From: Acidobacteriota bacterium
Lineage (GTDB): Bacteria > Acidobacteriota > Vicinamibacteria > Vicinamibacterales > UBA2999
Assembly: GCA_003222635.1 (NCBI GenBank)
Contig: QHWQ01000317.1
Span: 1 to 42,038, forward strand
Length of the DNA stretch: 42,038 nucleotides
Direction of reading: 5' to 3'
The notes below the pieces were generated by a model, which saw only the letters and a list, made by a program, of their open reading frames with translations, was not told the DNA's origin and did not search any database. Below are positions 16,687 to 24,393 of this stretch, one piece after another. Every line of letters begins with the position of its first letter. Positions within the stretch are counted from its first letter, which is position 1. The position numbers and the translations under genes are program-made.

Positions 16687-16985
16687 TTCCGCTCGGGCAT
16701 TACCTGATCGTCTCGGCGATTCTGTTCGCCATCGGCACGGCGGGCGTGTTTCTGCGCAAGAACCTGATCACGATCCTGCTGTCGATCGAGATCATGCTGA
16801 ACGCCGTCAACCTGACGTTCGTGGCGTTCGGCCGCGCGCAGGGGAATGTCGACGGGCAGATCATCACGTTCTTCGTGATGACCGTCGCCGCCGCGGAGGC
16901 GGCCGTCGGCCTCGCGATTGTCATCGGCCTCTTCCGCCACCGCGAATCGCTCAACCCCGACGCGTTCACGTCACTGAAGTGGTGA
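16683..16985 (+). CDS. nuoK: NADH-quinone oxidoreductase subunit K
   Basis: 100-aa, three-helix membrane subunit (ND4L type). Two buried glutamates of the proton path are visible: LLSIEIMLNAVNL in helix 2 (first Glu) and TVAAAEAAVGLAIVI in helix 3 (second Glu pair region). The ATG overlaps the nuoJ stop, and the stop overlaps the nuoL ATG (TGATG). Confidence 0.94.
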   Translation: MIPLGHYLIVSAILFAIGTAGVFLRKNLITILLSIEIMLNAVNLTFVAFGRAQGNVDGQIITFFVMTVAAAEAAVGLAIVIGLFRHRESLNPDAFTSLKW

Positions 16986-18187
16986 TGATCGCCTTCATCC
17001 CTCTCTTCCCGCTGCTCGGCTTCGCGATCAACGCGTCGATGGGGCGCCGCCTGCCGAAGACGATCTCCGGCGGCTTCGCGTCGCTGGTGATGCTCGCGTC
17101 GTTTGCCGTGTCCGTGATCGTCGTCTCGCAGGTGGCGAATCTCGCGCCGGCGCAGCGCGTCATCGAGCAGACACTCTACACCTGGATCGCCTCGGGCGAT
17201 TTCAACCTCGCTCTCACGCTGCGCGTCGATCCGTTGGCGTCCGTGATGATTCTCGTGATCACCGGCATCGGCTCGCTCATTCACATCTACTCGACCGCCT
17301 ACATGCACGAGGAGAGCGGCAGCGAGTACGCGCGCTACTTCTCGTACCTGAACCTGTTTGCCGCCTTCATGCTCGTGCTCGTGCTGGGCGCGAACTTTCT
17401 GGTGCTGTTCATCGGGTGGGAAGGCGTCGGCCTCTGCTCGTACCTGCTGATCGGCTTCTGGTTCGAGAAGAAGTCGGCCTCCGACGCCGGCAAGAAGGCG
17501 TTCGTCGTCAACCGCATCGGGGACTACGCGTTCATCCTCGGCACGCTGCTGCTGTTCGTCCGCTTCGGCACGCTCGACTTCCAGCGGATTGCGTCCGCCG
17601 TCGCGCCGCTCACCCCTGAAGGAATGTTCGGCACGCTGTCGGTCGCGACGCTGCTGCTGTTCATCGGCGCCACCGGCAAGTCCGCGCAGATACCGCTGTA
17701 TGTCTGGCTGCCGGACGCGATGGAAGGTCCCACGCCGGTTTCCGCCTTGATTCACGCGGCGACGATGGTGACCGCGGGCGTCTACATGATTGGGCGCAAT
17801 GCGGTGCTCTTCAGCCACGCGCCGGAGACGATGATGATCGTCGCGGTGATTGGCGCGGCGACGGCGCTGTTTGCCGGGACCATCGGCCTCGTGCAGAACG
17901 ACATCAAGCGCGTGCTCGCGTACTCGACCGTCTCGCAGCTTGGCTACATGTTCCTGGCGATGGGCGTCGGCGCGTTCGGCGCGGGCATCTTCCATCTCTA
18001 TACGCACGCGTTCTTCAAGGCGTGCCTCTTCCTTGGATCGGGTGCGGTGATTCACGCGCTGCACGGCGAGCAGGACATCCGCAACATTCGCGCACGGACA
18101 CGCCATCCTCTGGACGGTCGGCATCCTGACATCGCTGCTGACCGCGACCTACATGTTCCGGCTCGTCTTCCTCACGTTCCACGGTGA
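16985..18187 (+). CDS. nuoL: NADH-quinone oxidoreductase subunit L, N-terminal part (frameshifted)
   Basis: Start of the antiporter-like proton-pumping subunit. Homology is strong from IAFIPLFPLLGFAINA through WEGVGLCSYLLIGFWF (TM5 Glu region), IPLYVWLPDAMEGPTPVSALI and HAATMVTAGVYMI, to HALHGEQDIRN at about 18084. After that this frame gives RTRHPLDGRHPD nonsense. The protein resumes in another frame at about 18087 (TFAHGHAILWT). The stretch between, expected to be about 40 residues with the GGL...GFFSKDEIL segment, is absent. By recall of the E. coli protein this contains the TM12 Lys399/Asp400 pair. Roughly 367 residues here are authentic. Confidence 0.85.
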   Translation: MIAFIPLFPLLGFAINASMGRRLPKTISGGFASLVMLASFAVSVIVVSQVANLAPAQRVIEQTLYTWIASGDFNLALTLRVDPLASVMILVITGIGSLIHIYSTAYMHEESGSEYARYFSYLNLFAAFMLVLVLGANFLVLFIGWEGVGLCSYLLIGFWFEKKSASDAGKKAFVVNRIGDYAFILGTLLLFVRFGTLDFQRIASAVAPLTPEGMFGTLSVATLLLFIGATGKSAQIPLYVWLPDAMEGPTPVSALIHAATMVTAGVYMIGRNAVLFSHAPETMMIVAVIGAATALFAGTIGLVQNDIKRVLAYSTVSQLGYMFLAMGVGAFGAGIFHLYTHAFFKACLFLGSGAVIHALHGEQDIRNIRARTRHPLDGRHPDIAADRDLHVPARLPHVPR

Positions 18188-18803
18188 GCGGCGCGATGCA
18201 CCATCGCACCACCTCCATGACGCGCCCCCCGCGATGGCCCTTGCGCTCGTCGTCCTTGCCGTCGGATCCGTGCTCGCGGGCTATGCCGGCGTTCCCGGAC
18301 ACAATGCCCTCGGCTCATGGCTCGAACCCTCATTCACCGCTCGATCGGTGACGACGCTCGCCGATGCGCAGGTCGGCGTGGCGGGTGAGGCGGGTGGGGC
18401 GGGTGAGGCGAGTGAAGGACTTGAAGTCACGTTGATGGTTGTCTCGAGCATCGTCGCGCTGCTCGGCATCGGTCTCGCGTTTTTCATCTGGCTGAAGCGC
18501 CGCGAGATTGCGGACAAGGCCGCGGCGACATTCCCTGGCGTGTACCGCCTGCTGCTGAACAAGTACTACGTCGACGAAATCTACGACGCCACGATCGTCG
18601 AGCCGATCCGAATCGTGTCCACCGAAGGATTGTGGCGCGGCATCGACGTGAACGTGATCGACGGCGCGGTGAACGGCACGGCGTCGATCGTCGACGGCAG
18701 CTCGTCGCTGCTGCGGCGCCTGCAGAGCGGATCGGTCCGCGCGTACGCCGGGTCGCTGTTGATCGGCGTCGTGTTGATATTGGGGTATTACCTGTGGCGG
18801 TAG
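18153..18803 (+). CDS. nuoL: NADH-quinone oxidoreductase subunit L, C-terminal part (frameshifted)
   Basis: Continuation of NuoL in a different frame. True homology starts upstream of this ATG at about 18087 (GHAILWTVGILTSLLTATYM) and runs through FRLVFLTFHGERR. It continues into the long lateral helix region with LNKYYVDEIYD and VEPIRIVSTEGLWRGIDV, and ends in a last helix (LLIGVVLILGYYLW). A 36-base tandem repeat makes a Gly/Glu/Ala-rich loop (AGEAGGAGEASE). The ATG at 18153 is an internal Met and probably not a natural start. The stop overlaps the GTG proposed for nuoM. Confidence 0.82.
   Translation: MFRLVFLTFHGERRDAPSHHLHDAPPAMALALVVLAVGSVLAGYAGVPGHNALGSWLEPSFTARSVTTLADAQVGVAGEAGGAGEASEGLEVTLMVVSSIVALLGIGLAFFIWLKRREIADKAAATFPGVYRLLLNKYYVDEIYDATIVEPIRIVSTEGLWRGIDVNVIDGAVNGTASIVDGSSSLLRRLQSGSVRAYAGSLLIGVVLILGYYLWR
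18380..18415. repeat. Four-copy 9-bp tandem repeat in nuoL
   Basis: Four direct units, GGCGGGTGA, GGCGGGTGG, GGCGGGTGA and GGCGAGTGA, lie at 18380-18415. They encode a Gly/Ala/Glu-rich loop before the lateral-helix region. Being a multiple of three, copy changes would not shift the frame. Confidence 0.8.
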
Positions 18804-20350
18804 GGCTGCTTTCCATCTCGTGGCTCCTGCCGGTGGTCGGCGCGCTGCTGCTGCTCTTCATCGGCAACGCCGATGGCCGGCGCAACGGCTTGATCCGCTG
18901 GTGGACGCTCATCGTTTCGATCGCCGTCTTTGGCGTCACGCTCGCGATGTGGGCGTCGTTCAATCCGGGCTCGGCGGAGTTCCAGCTCGTCGAACGCCAT
19001 CCGTGGATTCCGTCGTTCGGCATCGACTATTACCTCGGCGTCGACGGCATCAGCCTGCTGCTCGTCGTCCTCACGGGCTTCCTGACGCCCATCGCCGTGC
19101 TCTCGTCGTGGATCGGCATCGAGAAGAAGGTGAAGGAGTTCTACATCTTCCTGCTGCTCCTCGAGGCGGCGATGATCGGCGTCTTCCTGTCGCTCGATCT
19201 GTTCCTCTTCTACGTGTTCTGGGACGCGATGCTCGTGCCGATGTATTTCCTCATCGGCATCTGGGGCTACGACCAGCGCATCTACGCGGCGATCAAGTTC
19301 ATGCTCTACACGATGGCGGGGAGCGTGCTGATGCTCATCGCCATCCTCGGCCTCGCCTACCTGCACAACGCGGCGAACGGCGTCTACAGCTTCGACCTGC
19401 TGAAGCTCTACACGCTCGACATCGCGCCGCGCACGCAGTTCTGGTTCTTCCTCGCCTTTGCCGTCGCGTTCGCCATCAAGGTGCCGCTCTTCCCGTTCCA
19501 CACGTGGCTGCCCGACGCGCACGTGCAGGCGCCAACCGCGGGCTCGGTGATTCTGGCCGGCGTGCTCCTGAAGATGGGCACCTACGGACTGGTGCGCTTC
19601 GCGTTCCCGCTTTTCCCGCTGGCGGCGGCGTACTTCGCGCCATGGATCGCGGTGCTGGCGGTCATCGGCATCATCTATGGCGCGCTCGTCGCGATGGTGC
19701 AGCCCGACATGAAGAAGCTGGTGGCGTATTCATCCGTCAGCCACCTCGGCTTCGTCGTCCTCGGCATCTGCGCGATGAACGTCAACGGCTTGCAGGGTGC
19801 GGTCTACCAGATGCTCGCGCACGGCGTCAGCACCGGCGGTCTCTTTCTCATCGTCGGCATGCTCTCGGATCGCCGTCACACGCGGTTGATCAGCGAGTTC
19901 GGCGGACTGAAGGCGGTGATGCCGCGCCTGACCGCGGCCTTCATGATCATCACGCTCGCCTCGATCGGCCTGCCCGGCCTCAACGGCTTCATCGGCGAGT
20001 TCCTGATCATGCTCGGCGCCTTCCGCTGGGATCCGCGCTATGTCGTCTTTGCCGGCGTCGGCGTGATTCTGTCCGCCGTCTACATGCTCTGGATGTTCCA
20101 GCGCGTCTACTACGGCAAGGTGACGCACGGCGAGAACCGGACGCTGCCCGATCTGCTGCCGCATGAGTGGAGCTCGGTGATTCCGCTCTGCGCGATCGCG
20201 CTCGTGATGGGCGTCTTCCCGACGCTGTTCCTCGAGCCGATGGAGCCGGCCGTCACGCGCGTCGTCGAGCGGCTGCAGAACACGCAGACTCTCCGCGTAG
20301 AACGAGAACGAGTCGAACGGACCGAACGTTTCGAACGGTTCGAACGATGA
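18794..20350 (+). CDS. nuoM: NADH-quinone oxidoreductase subunit M
   Basis: About 518-aa antiporter-like proton-pumping subunit with some 14 helices. Motifs: FYVFWDAMLVPMYFLIGIWG (TM5 Glu replaced by Asp in FWDAM), VPLFPFHTWLPDAHVQAPT, VQPDMKKLVAYSSVSHLG (TM8 region), and GLPGLNGFIGEFLIM (TM12 region, intact here). GTG at 18794, overlapping the nuoL stop, is the best start. The C-terminus ends in an odd charged repeat, RVERERVERTERFERFER, encoded by GAACG-rich DNA. The stop overlaps the nuoN ATG. Confidence 0.93.
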   Translation: MAVGLLSISWLLPVVGALLLLFIGNADGRRNGLIRWWTLIVSIAVFGVTLAMWASFNPGSAEFQLVERHPWIPSFGIDYYLGVDGISLLLVVLTGFLTPIAVLSSWIGIEKKVKEFYIFLLLLEAAMIGVFLSLDLFLFYVFWDAMLVPMYFLIGIWGYDQRIYAAIKFMLYTMAGSVLMLIAILGLAYLHNAANGVYSFDLLKLYTLDIAPRTQFWFFLAFAVAFAIKVPLFPFHTWLPDAHVQAPTAGSVILAGVLLKMGTYGLVRFAFPLFPLAAAYFAPWIAVLAVIGIIYGALVAMVQPDMKKLVAYSSVSHLGFVVLGICAMNVNGLQGAVYQMLAHGVSTGGLFLIVGMLSDRRHTRLISEFGGLKAVMPRLTAAFMIITLASIGLPGLNGFIGEFLIMLGAFRWDPRYVVFAGVGVILSAVYMLWMFQRVYYGKVTHGENRTLPDLLPHEWSSVIPLCAIALVMGVFPTLFLEPMEPAVTRVVERLQNTQTLRVERERVERTERFERFER

Positions 20351-21837
20351 CGAGTATTCCCGCATCGATTCAAGCCATCGTCCCCATGCTCTCAGTGACC
20401 CTTGCGGCGCTTGCCTGCATGACGTGGGAAGCGTTCCGCGACAAAGGGGAGCCCGATCGCATGCCCGTCGGCGCGCTCGGCATCGTCGGCCTGCTCGGCG
20501 CGGCGATCTCCGCGGCGTTTCTCTGGAACGGCAACACGACCAGCTTCGGCGTCATCTCCGGCGACAACTTCGGCCTCTTCGTGACGCTGGTGCTCGCGGC
20601 CGTCGGCATCCTGACGATCATGTTCTCGTCGCAGGTGATCCACCGCGACGGCATCGTGGCGGGCGAGTACTACACGCTGATTCTGTTCGCGATCGCCGGC
20701 ATGATCATGATGGCGACGGCCAACGACCTGCTCGTCATCTTCATCGCGCTCGAGGTGCTGTCGCTCGCCGTCTACGTGCTGACGGGCATCCGCCGCGAGG
20801 ATCCGCAGGCGACCGAAGCGGCCTTCAAGTACTTCCTGCTCGGCGCGTTCTCCAGCGCGTTCTTCCTCTACGGCATCGCGTTCACGTTCGGTCTTGCGAA
20901 GACGACCCGCCTTGATGTGATCAGCTCGTTCCTGGCCGCGCAGGCGCTCTCCGACAACCCGCTGATCCTCGTCGCGCTCGGCCTGCTGCTGGTCGGCTTC
21001 GCGTTCAAGATTTCCGCGGTGCCGTTCCACATGTGGACGCCCGACGCCTACGAAGGCGCGCCCGCCATCGTCACCGGCTTCATGTCCACCGCCGTGAAGG
21101 CCGCGGCGTTTGCCGCGTTCGTGCGCGTGTTCCTGATGGCGTTCGAGCCGTTCAGCGCCGACTGGGCGCCGATCGTCTGGGTCATCGCCGCGGCGACGAT
21201 GATTCTCGGGACCGTCGTCGGCGTGGCGCAGACGAACCTGAAGCGGATGCTGGCGTATTCGAGCATCGCGCACGGCGGGTATCTGCTGGTCGGGCTCGTC
21301 GCCGCCAATGAGGTGGGGAAGGCCGCGATCCTTTTCTATCTGGCGACGTACGCGATCACGAATCTCGCGGCGTTCGGCGTCATCGCGCTGCTTGGCGCGC
21401 GCGATCGCGAGAACGACGAGCTGCAGGACTATGCCGGTCTGTGGTACAGCCATCCCGGCCTGGCCGCGCTGATGACCGTCTGCCTGCTCTCGCTCGGCGG
21501 CATCCCGCCGACCGCCGGCTTCATCGGCAAGTGGTACATCTTCAGCGCCGCCGTCAGCGCCGGCTATTACGGTCTCGCCGTCATCGGCGTGCTGACGAGC
21601 GTGATCTCCGTCTTCTTCTACCTGCGCGTCGTCGTGATGATGTACATGCAGGAGCGCGGCGCCGAGGCGCCGGTGATCCATGTCAACGCGATCAGCATGA
21701 CGGCGCTCACCGTCTCAATCGCTGCCATCTTTTACCTTGGAATCCTTCCGACTCAGGTCCTGAACTCGAGGCCGAGTACAACATGTTCTTCGCGGGGCGC
21801 CTCCCGCGTCCGCCGTGGGAGACCCGCGGCCGCGTGA
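20347..21837 (+). CDS. nuoN: NADH-quinone oxidoreductase subunit N (abnormal C-terminus)
   Basis: Third antiporter-like subunit. Homology covers nearly the whole protein: LLVIFIALEVLSLAVYVLTG (TM5 Glu), KISAVPFHMWTPDAYEGAP, QTNLKRMLAYSSIAHGGYLL, and LSLGGIPPTAGFIGKWYIF (TM12 Lys). It stops abruptly after FYLGILPTQVL near 21763. The final 24 residues (NSRPSTTCSSRG...RPAAA) come from the next gene read out of frame. The natural end (about 15-20 residues) and the spacer seem to be lost. Function may be little affected because only the tail is changed. Confidence 0.92.
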   Translation: MTSIPASIQAIVPMLSVTLAALACMTWEAFRDKGEPDRMPVGALGIVGLLGAAISAAFLWNGNTTSFGVISGDNFGLFVTLVLAAVGILTIMFSSQVIHRDGIVAGEYYTLILFAIAGMIMMATANDLLVIFIALEVLSLAVYVLTGIRREDPQATEAAFKYFLLGAFSSAFFLYGIAFTFGLAKTTRLDVISSFLAAQALSDNPLILVALGLLLVGFAFKISAVPFHMWTPDAYEGAPAIVTGFMSTAVKAAAFAAFVRVFLMAFEPFSADWAPIVWVIAAATMILGTVVGVAQTNLKRMLAYSSIAHGGYLLVGLVAANEVGKAAILFYLATYAITNLAAFGVIALLGARDRENDELQDYAGLWYSHPGLAALMTVCLLSLGGIPPTAGFIGKWYIFSAAVSAGYYGLAVIGVLTSVISVFFYLRVVVMMYMQERGAEAPVIHVNAISMTALTVSIAAIFYLGILPTQVLNSRPSTTCSSRGASRVRRGRPAAA

Positions 21838-22304
21838 CCGCGATGGTGCGGCGGCTCGACAACCTCCACATCCCGAACACCGGCGGCAAGTTTCGCTTCA
21901 GTACGCTGCAGTCGCGTTATCAGACGTTCATCGATCTGTGGGACCGCGGGCTCAAGGCGCGCGAGGAAGGGCGGCCGGGGCCGTTCGCCAACCTGAAGCC
22001 GCCCGCCGAGGAAAAGGCGAAGCGGCCGCTCGATCGCATCCTGCACGTGACGACCTTCAGCGATCCGATCAGGGAGATGGACAAGCTGCAGGATCTCTAC
22101 GAGAGCCTCGCCGAGGCGCGGCGCGAGGTCGGCGAGGACGCCATCCCGTTCCACAAGTTCGCGGACTTGATCAAGACGCAGGTCGGCACGTTCAAGAAGA
22201 AGGGGACGCCTGAAGTCGCCTTCCGCGTCGCGGTGAAGCACGGCAAAGTCGCCTTTACGGCGAGGGCGATGAAGGGTGCGAAGGATGAGGATGAGGAGGA
22301 GTAG
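21783..22304 (+). CDS. Conserved protein resembling MXAN_5187 C-terminal domain (5' end missing)
   Basis: About 173 residues remain. Visible segments are FFAGRLPRPPWETRGRV, FRFSTLQSRYQTFIDLWDRG, REEGRPGPFANL and KFADLIKTQVGTFKKKGTP. The C-terminus reads VKHGKVAFTARAMKG and then an acidic tail. I recall this arrangement from proteins annotated as MXAN_5187 C-terminal domain proteins in Acidobacteriota and myxobacteria, where function is unknown. Conserved-looking residues (ELEAEYN) lie upstream of the ATG used here, in the same frame but inside the nuoN reading, so the real N-terminus is cut off. No ribosome site precedes this ATG. It is followed by the convergent cspA gene. Confidence 0.55.
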   Translation: MFFAGRLPRPPWETRGRVTAMVRRLDNLHIPNTGGKFRFSTLQSRYQTFIDLWDRGLKAREEGRPGPFANLKPPAEEKAKRPLDRILHVTTFSDPIREMDKLQDLYESLAEARREVGEDAIPFHKFADLIKTQVGTFKKKGTPEVAFRVAVKHGKVAFTARAMKGAKDEDEEE

Positions 22305-22320
22305 GGGGAGCGGGTATGAA

Positions 22321-22346
22321 GCCCGGCGCCGCGAAGGACGCCGGGC
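22321..22346 (-). terminator. Hairpin after cspA, likely terminator
   Basis: GCCCGGCG (22321-22328) and CGCCGGGC (22339-22346) form a perfect 8-bp GC stem 16 bases beyond the cspA stop codon. Only a short TTCAT tract follows on the minus strand, so it may be a weak or two-way terminator shared with the convergent gene. It occupies most of the 58-base spacer 22305-22362. Confidence 0.55.
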
Positions 22347-22362
22347 AGGTCGTTACGTGGTT

Positions 22363-22566
22363 CTAGGGTTTGGTGACGTTCCCCGCCTGCGGACCCTTCG
22401 GGCCGTCGACGATCTCGAACTCGACCGCCTGACCCTCTTCCAGGGACCGGAAGCCGTTGCCACTGATTGCGGAATAGTGCACGAACACGTCGCTGCCACC
22501 TTCCCGTTCAATGAAACCGTAGCCCTTGGCGTTGTTGAACCACTTGACCTTACCTGTGATACGCAT
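22363..22566 (-). CDS. cspA: Cold shock protein, CspA family
   Basis: 67-aa single cold-shock domain, a cytoplasmic RNA-binding protein that melts mRNA structure. RNP1 (KGYGFIE) and RNP2 (VFVHYSAI) are both intact. [10 protein letters not shown] and the closing [10 protein letters not shown] match the family, and the length is standard. An AGGGAAGAG ribosome site precedes the ATG. The leader of about 120 bases contains a terminator-like hairpin, and a strong promoter sits upstream (22692-22721). Confidence 0.95.
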   Translation of the reverse strand: MRITGKVKWFNNAKGYGFIEREGGSDVFVHYSAISGNGFRSLEEGQAVEFEIVDGPKGPQAGNVTKP

Positions 22567-22622
22567 CGTTCTCTTCCCTGATGAAACATGCCCCTCGAAG
22601 TTCCAGATGAGCTTCCGGGCAC

Positions 22623-22651
22623 AAAAAAAGACCGCAAGTGCTTGCGCGGCC
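22623..22651 (-). terminator. Terminator-like hairpin in the cspA leader (possible attenuator)
   Basis: On the minus strand GGCCGCGCAAG, a short loop and CTTGCGGTC are followed by seven Ts (22629-22623). The stem has a 2-nt bulge. It sits between the predicted cspA promoter and the cspA start, about 40 bases after the predicted transcription start. No gene ends upstream that it could terminate. It would yield a short leader RNA or a temperature- or protein-controlled attenuator. Confidence 0.5.
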
Positions 22652-22691
22652 TCGACTGCTACGCTTCGGGAACGCCCCTCAACGCAGCGCC

Positions 22692-22721
22692 ATACTAAGC
22701 ATCGCGCCTATTCCGTGTCAA
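22692..22721 (-). promoter_or_regulatory. Predicted cspA promoter
   Basis: On the minus strand TTGACA (22721-22716, perfect), 18-base spacer, TAGTAT (22697-22692). This is the best sigma-70-like promoter in the window. Transcription would start near 22685, giving a leader of about 120 bases before the cspA ATG. The rest of the spacer up to purH (22722-22788) shows no clear promoter for purH. Confidence 0.65.
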
Positions 22722-22788
22722 GCGCCCATGGCTGGAAATGTCGCTTTTTCAATACGATGGGTCCCCTTACTCCCATAACCACGAGCTG

Positions 22789-24393
22789 ATGCGACGCGCC
22801 CTTTTGAGCGTTTCTGACAAGACTGGATTGGTCGATTTCGCCCGCGCGTTGGCCGCCCGGGGGTTTGAACTGGTTTCGACCGGCGGAACCGCCACAGTTC
22901 TCCAACGGGCCGGCCTGTCCGTTATTGGCATCTCGGAGGTGACGGGCTTCCCCGAGATGATGGACGGCCGCGTCAAGACGCTGCATCCGCTGGTGCACGG
23001 CGGGATCCTCGCGCGCCGCGCCCGTCCCGACGATCTCGCCTCCGCGGCGACACACGGCATCACGCTCATCGACCTCGTCGTCGTGAATCTCTATCCGTTC
23101 GTGAAGGCGGCGAGCAATCCGGACACGCCGTTCGACGGTCTCGTCGAGGAAATCGACATCGGCGGCCCGAGCCTCGTGCGCGCGGCAGCCAAGAATTTCC
23201 ACGACGTCCTCGTCGTCGTCTCGCCGTCGGATTACGACGGCGTGCTCGCGCAGCTCGATCGCACGGGCGGACCGTCGCGCGAGTTCCGCTTCGATCTCGC
23301 GCGCAAGGCGTTCGCGCATACCGGCGCGTACGACACCGCGATTGCCTCCACGCTGGCGACGGTTGTCGCTGATGAGACAGGATTCCGCCGCGAGAGCCGG
23401 GTCCTCTTGGACCCGGCAGATCGGCCGGCGCAGACGATAAACCTCGCGCTCCGCAAGCTGCGCGATCTCCGCTACGGCGAGAACCCGCATCAGAAGGCCG
23501 CGTGGTATGCGGAGGATCCCGCGGCCGGTCTCGGCAACGCGCAGGTGCTGCAGGGCAAGGAGCTCTCGTACACGAACCTCCTGGACCTCGACGCCGCCGC
23601 GCGCATCGTGCTCGAGTTCGACGAGCCAGCCGCCGCGGTGATCAAGCACACCAATCCCTGCGGGGCGGCGACGGGGAACAGCGCCGCCGACGCGTACCTC
23701 CGCGCGCGCGACGCCGATGCGCTTGCCGCCTTCGGCGGCATCATCGGGCTGAATCGTCCGATTGATGAGGCGACGGCGAAGGCGATCACCTCGACGTTCA
23801 TCGAGGCGGTGGTCGCGCCGGCCGTGGACGACGAGGCGCGGGCGATTCTGGCGACGAAGGCAAACCTGCGCGTGGTCACGGCGGATTTCACGTCGCTGGC
23901 GCAGGATACCGGCCGCGAGCTGCGTTCGATTCTCGGCGCCGTGCTGCTGCAGTCGCGCGACCGCGTCAGCGAAGCGTCGCGGCCGTGGCCGTCAGGCGAC
24001 CTCAAAGTGGTGACGACGCGTCAGCCGACGGCGGCCGAATGGCAGGCGCTGCGCTTCGCGTGGCGCATCTGCGCGCACGTAAAATCGAACACCATCATCT
24101 TCACCTCGGCCGACCGCACGCTCGCGATCGGCGCGGGGCAGATGAGCCGTGTCGACGCGGCGAAGGTCGCGCGGATGAAGGCGGATGCCGCCGGCCCCGA
24201 CACGCTCAAAGGTTCCGTCGCGGCGTCCGATGCGTTCTTCCCCTTCCGCGACGGTCTCGACGTCGTCGCCGAAGCGGGCGCAACCGCTGTCGTCCAGCCG
24301 GGTGGGTCCGTTCGCGATCAGGAAGTGATTGCCGCGGCGGATGAGCGCGGCCTTGCCATGGTGTTCACGGGACGACGGCACTTCCGACATTGA
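22789..24393 (+). CDS. purH: Bifunctional AICAR formyltransferase/IMP cyclohydrolase
   Basis: 534-aa enzyme for the last two steps of IMP synthesis: formylation of AICAR, then ring closure to IMP. The N-terminal cyclohydrolase domain (MGS-like) shows LLSVSDKTGLVDFARAL, SLVRAAAKNFHDVLVVV and GRVKTLHP. The C-terminal transformylase shows DLRYGENPHQKAAWY, VIKHTNPCGAA and AFGGIIGLNR, and ends AMVFTGRRHFRH, the usual terminus. The ATG at 22789 begins MRRALLSVSDKTG; an upstream in-frame ATG at 22738 adds a non-conserved head. A REP-like palindrome lies in frame at 23396-23417 in the linker between the domains. The stop overlaps the TTG of the next gene. Confidence 0.96.
   Translation: MRRALLSVSDKTGLVDFARALAARGFELVSTGGTATVLQRAGLSVIGISEVTGFPEMMDGRVKTLHPLVHGGILARRARPDDLASAATHGITLIDLVVVNLYPFVKAASNPDTPFDGLVEEIDIGGPSLVRAAAKNFHDVLVVVSPSDYDGVLAQLDRTGGPSREFRFDLARKAFAHTGAYDTAIASTLATVVADETGFRRESRVLLDPADRPAQTINLALRKLRDLRYGENPHQKAAWYAEDPAAGLGNAQVLQGKELSYTNLLDLDAAARIVLEFDEPAAAVIKHTNPCGAATGNSAADAYLRARDADALAAFGGIIGLNRPIDEATAKAITSTFIEAVVAPAVDDEARAILATKANLRVVTADFTSLAQDTGRELRSILGAVLLQSRDRVSEASRPWPSGDLKVVTTRQPTAAEWQALRFAWRICAHVKSNTIIFTSADRTLAIGAGQMSRVDAAKVARMKADAAGPDTLKGSVAASDAFFPFRDGLDVVAEAGATAVVQPGGSVRDQEVIAAADERGLAMVFTGRRHFRH
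23396..23417. repeat. REP-like palindrome inside purH
   Basis: GCCGGGTCC (23396-23404), TCTT, GGACCCGGC (23409-23417): a perfect 9-bp hairpin. It encodes SRVLLDPAD in the linker between the two PurH domains, a place that tolerates insertion. Same family as the copies at 999, 9979, 10020 and 36961. Confidence 0.65.

Noticed and set aside
14874-18124. Long open frames antisense to nuoF-nuoL (14874-16259, 16700-18124)
   Set aside because: His/Arg/Asp-rich shadows of membrane-protein genes, with no motifs and no ribosome sites.
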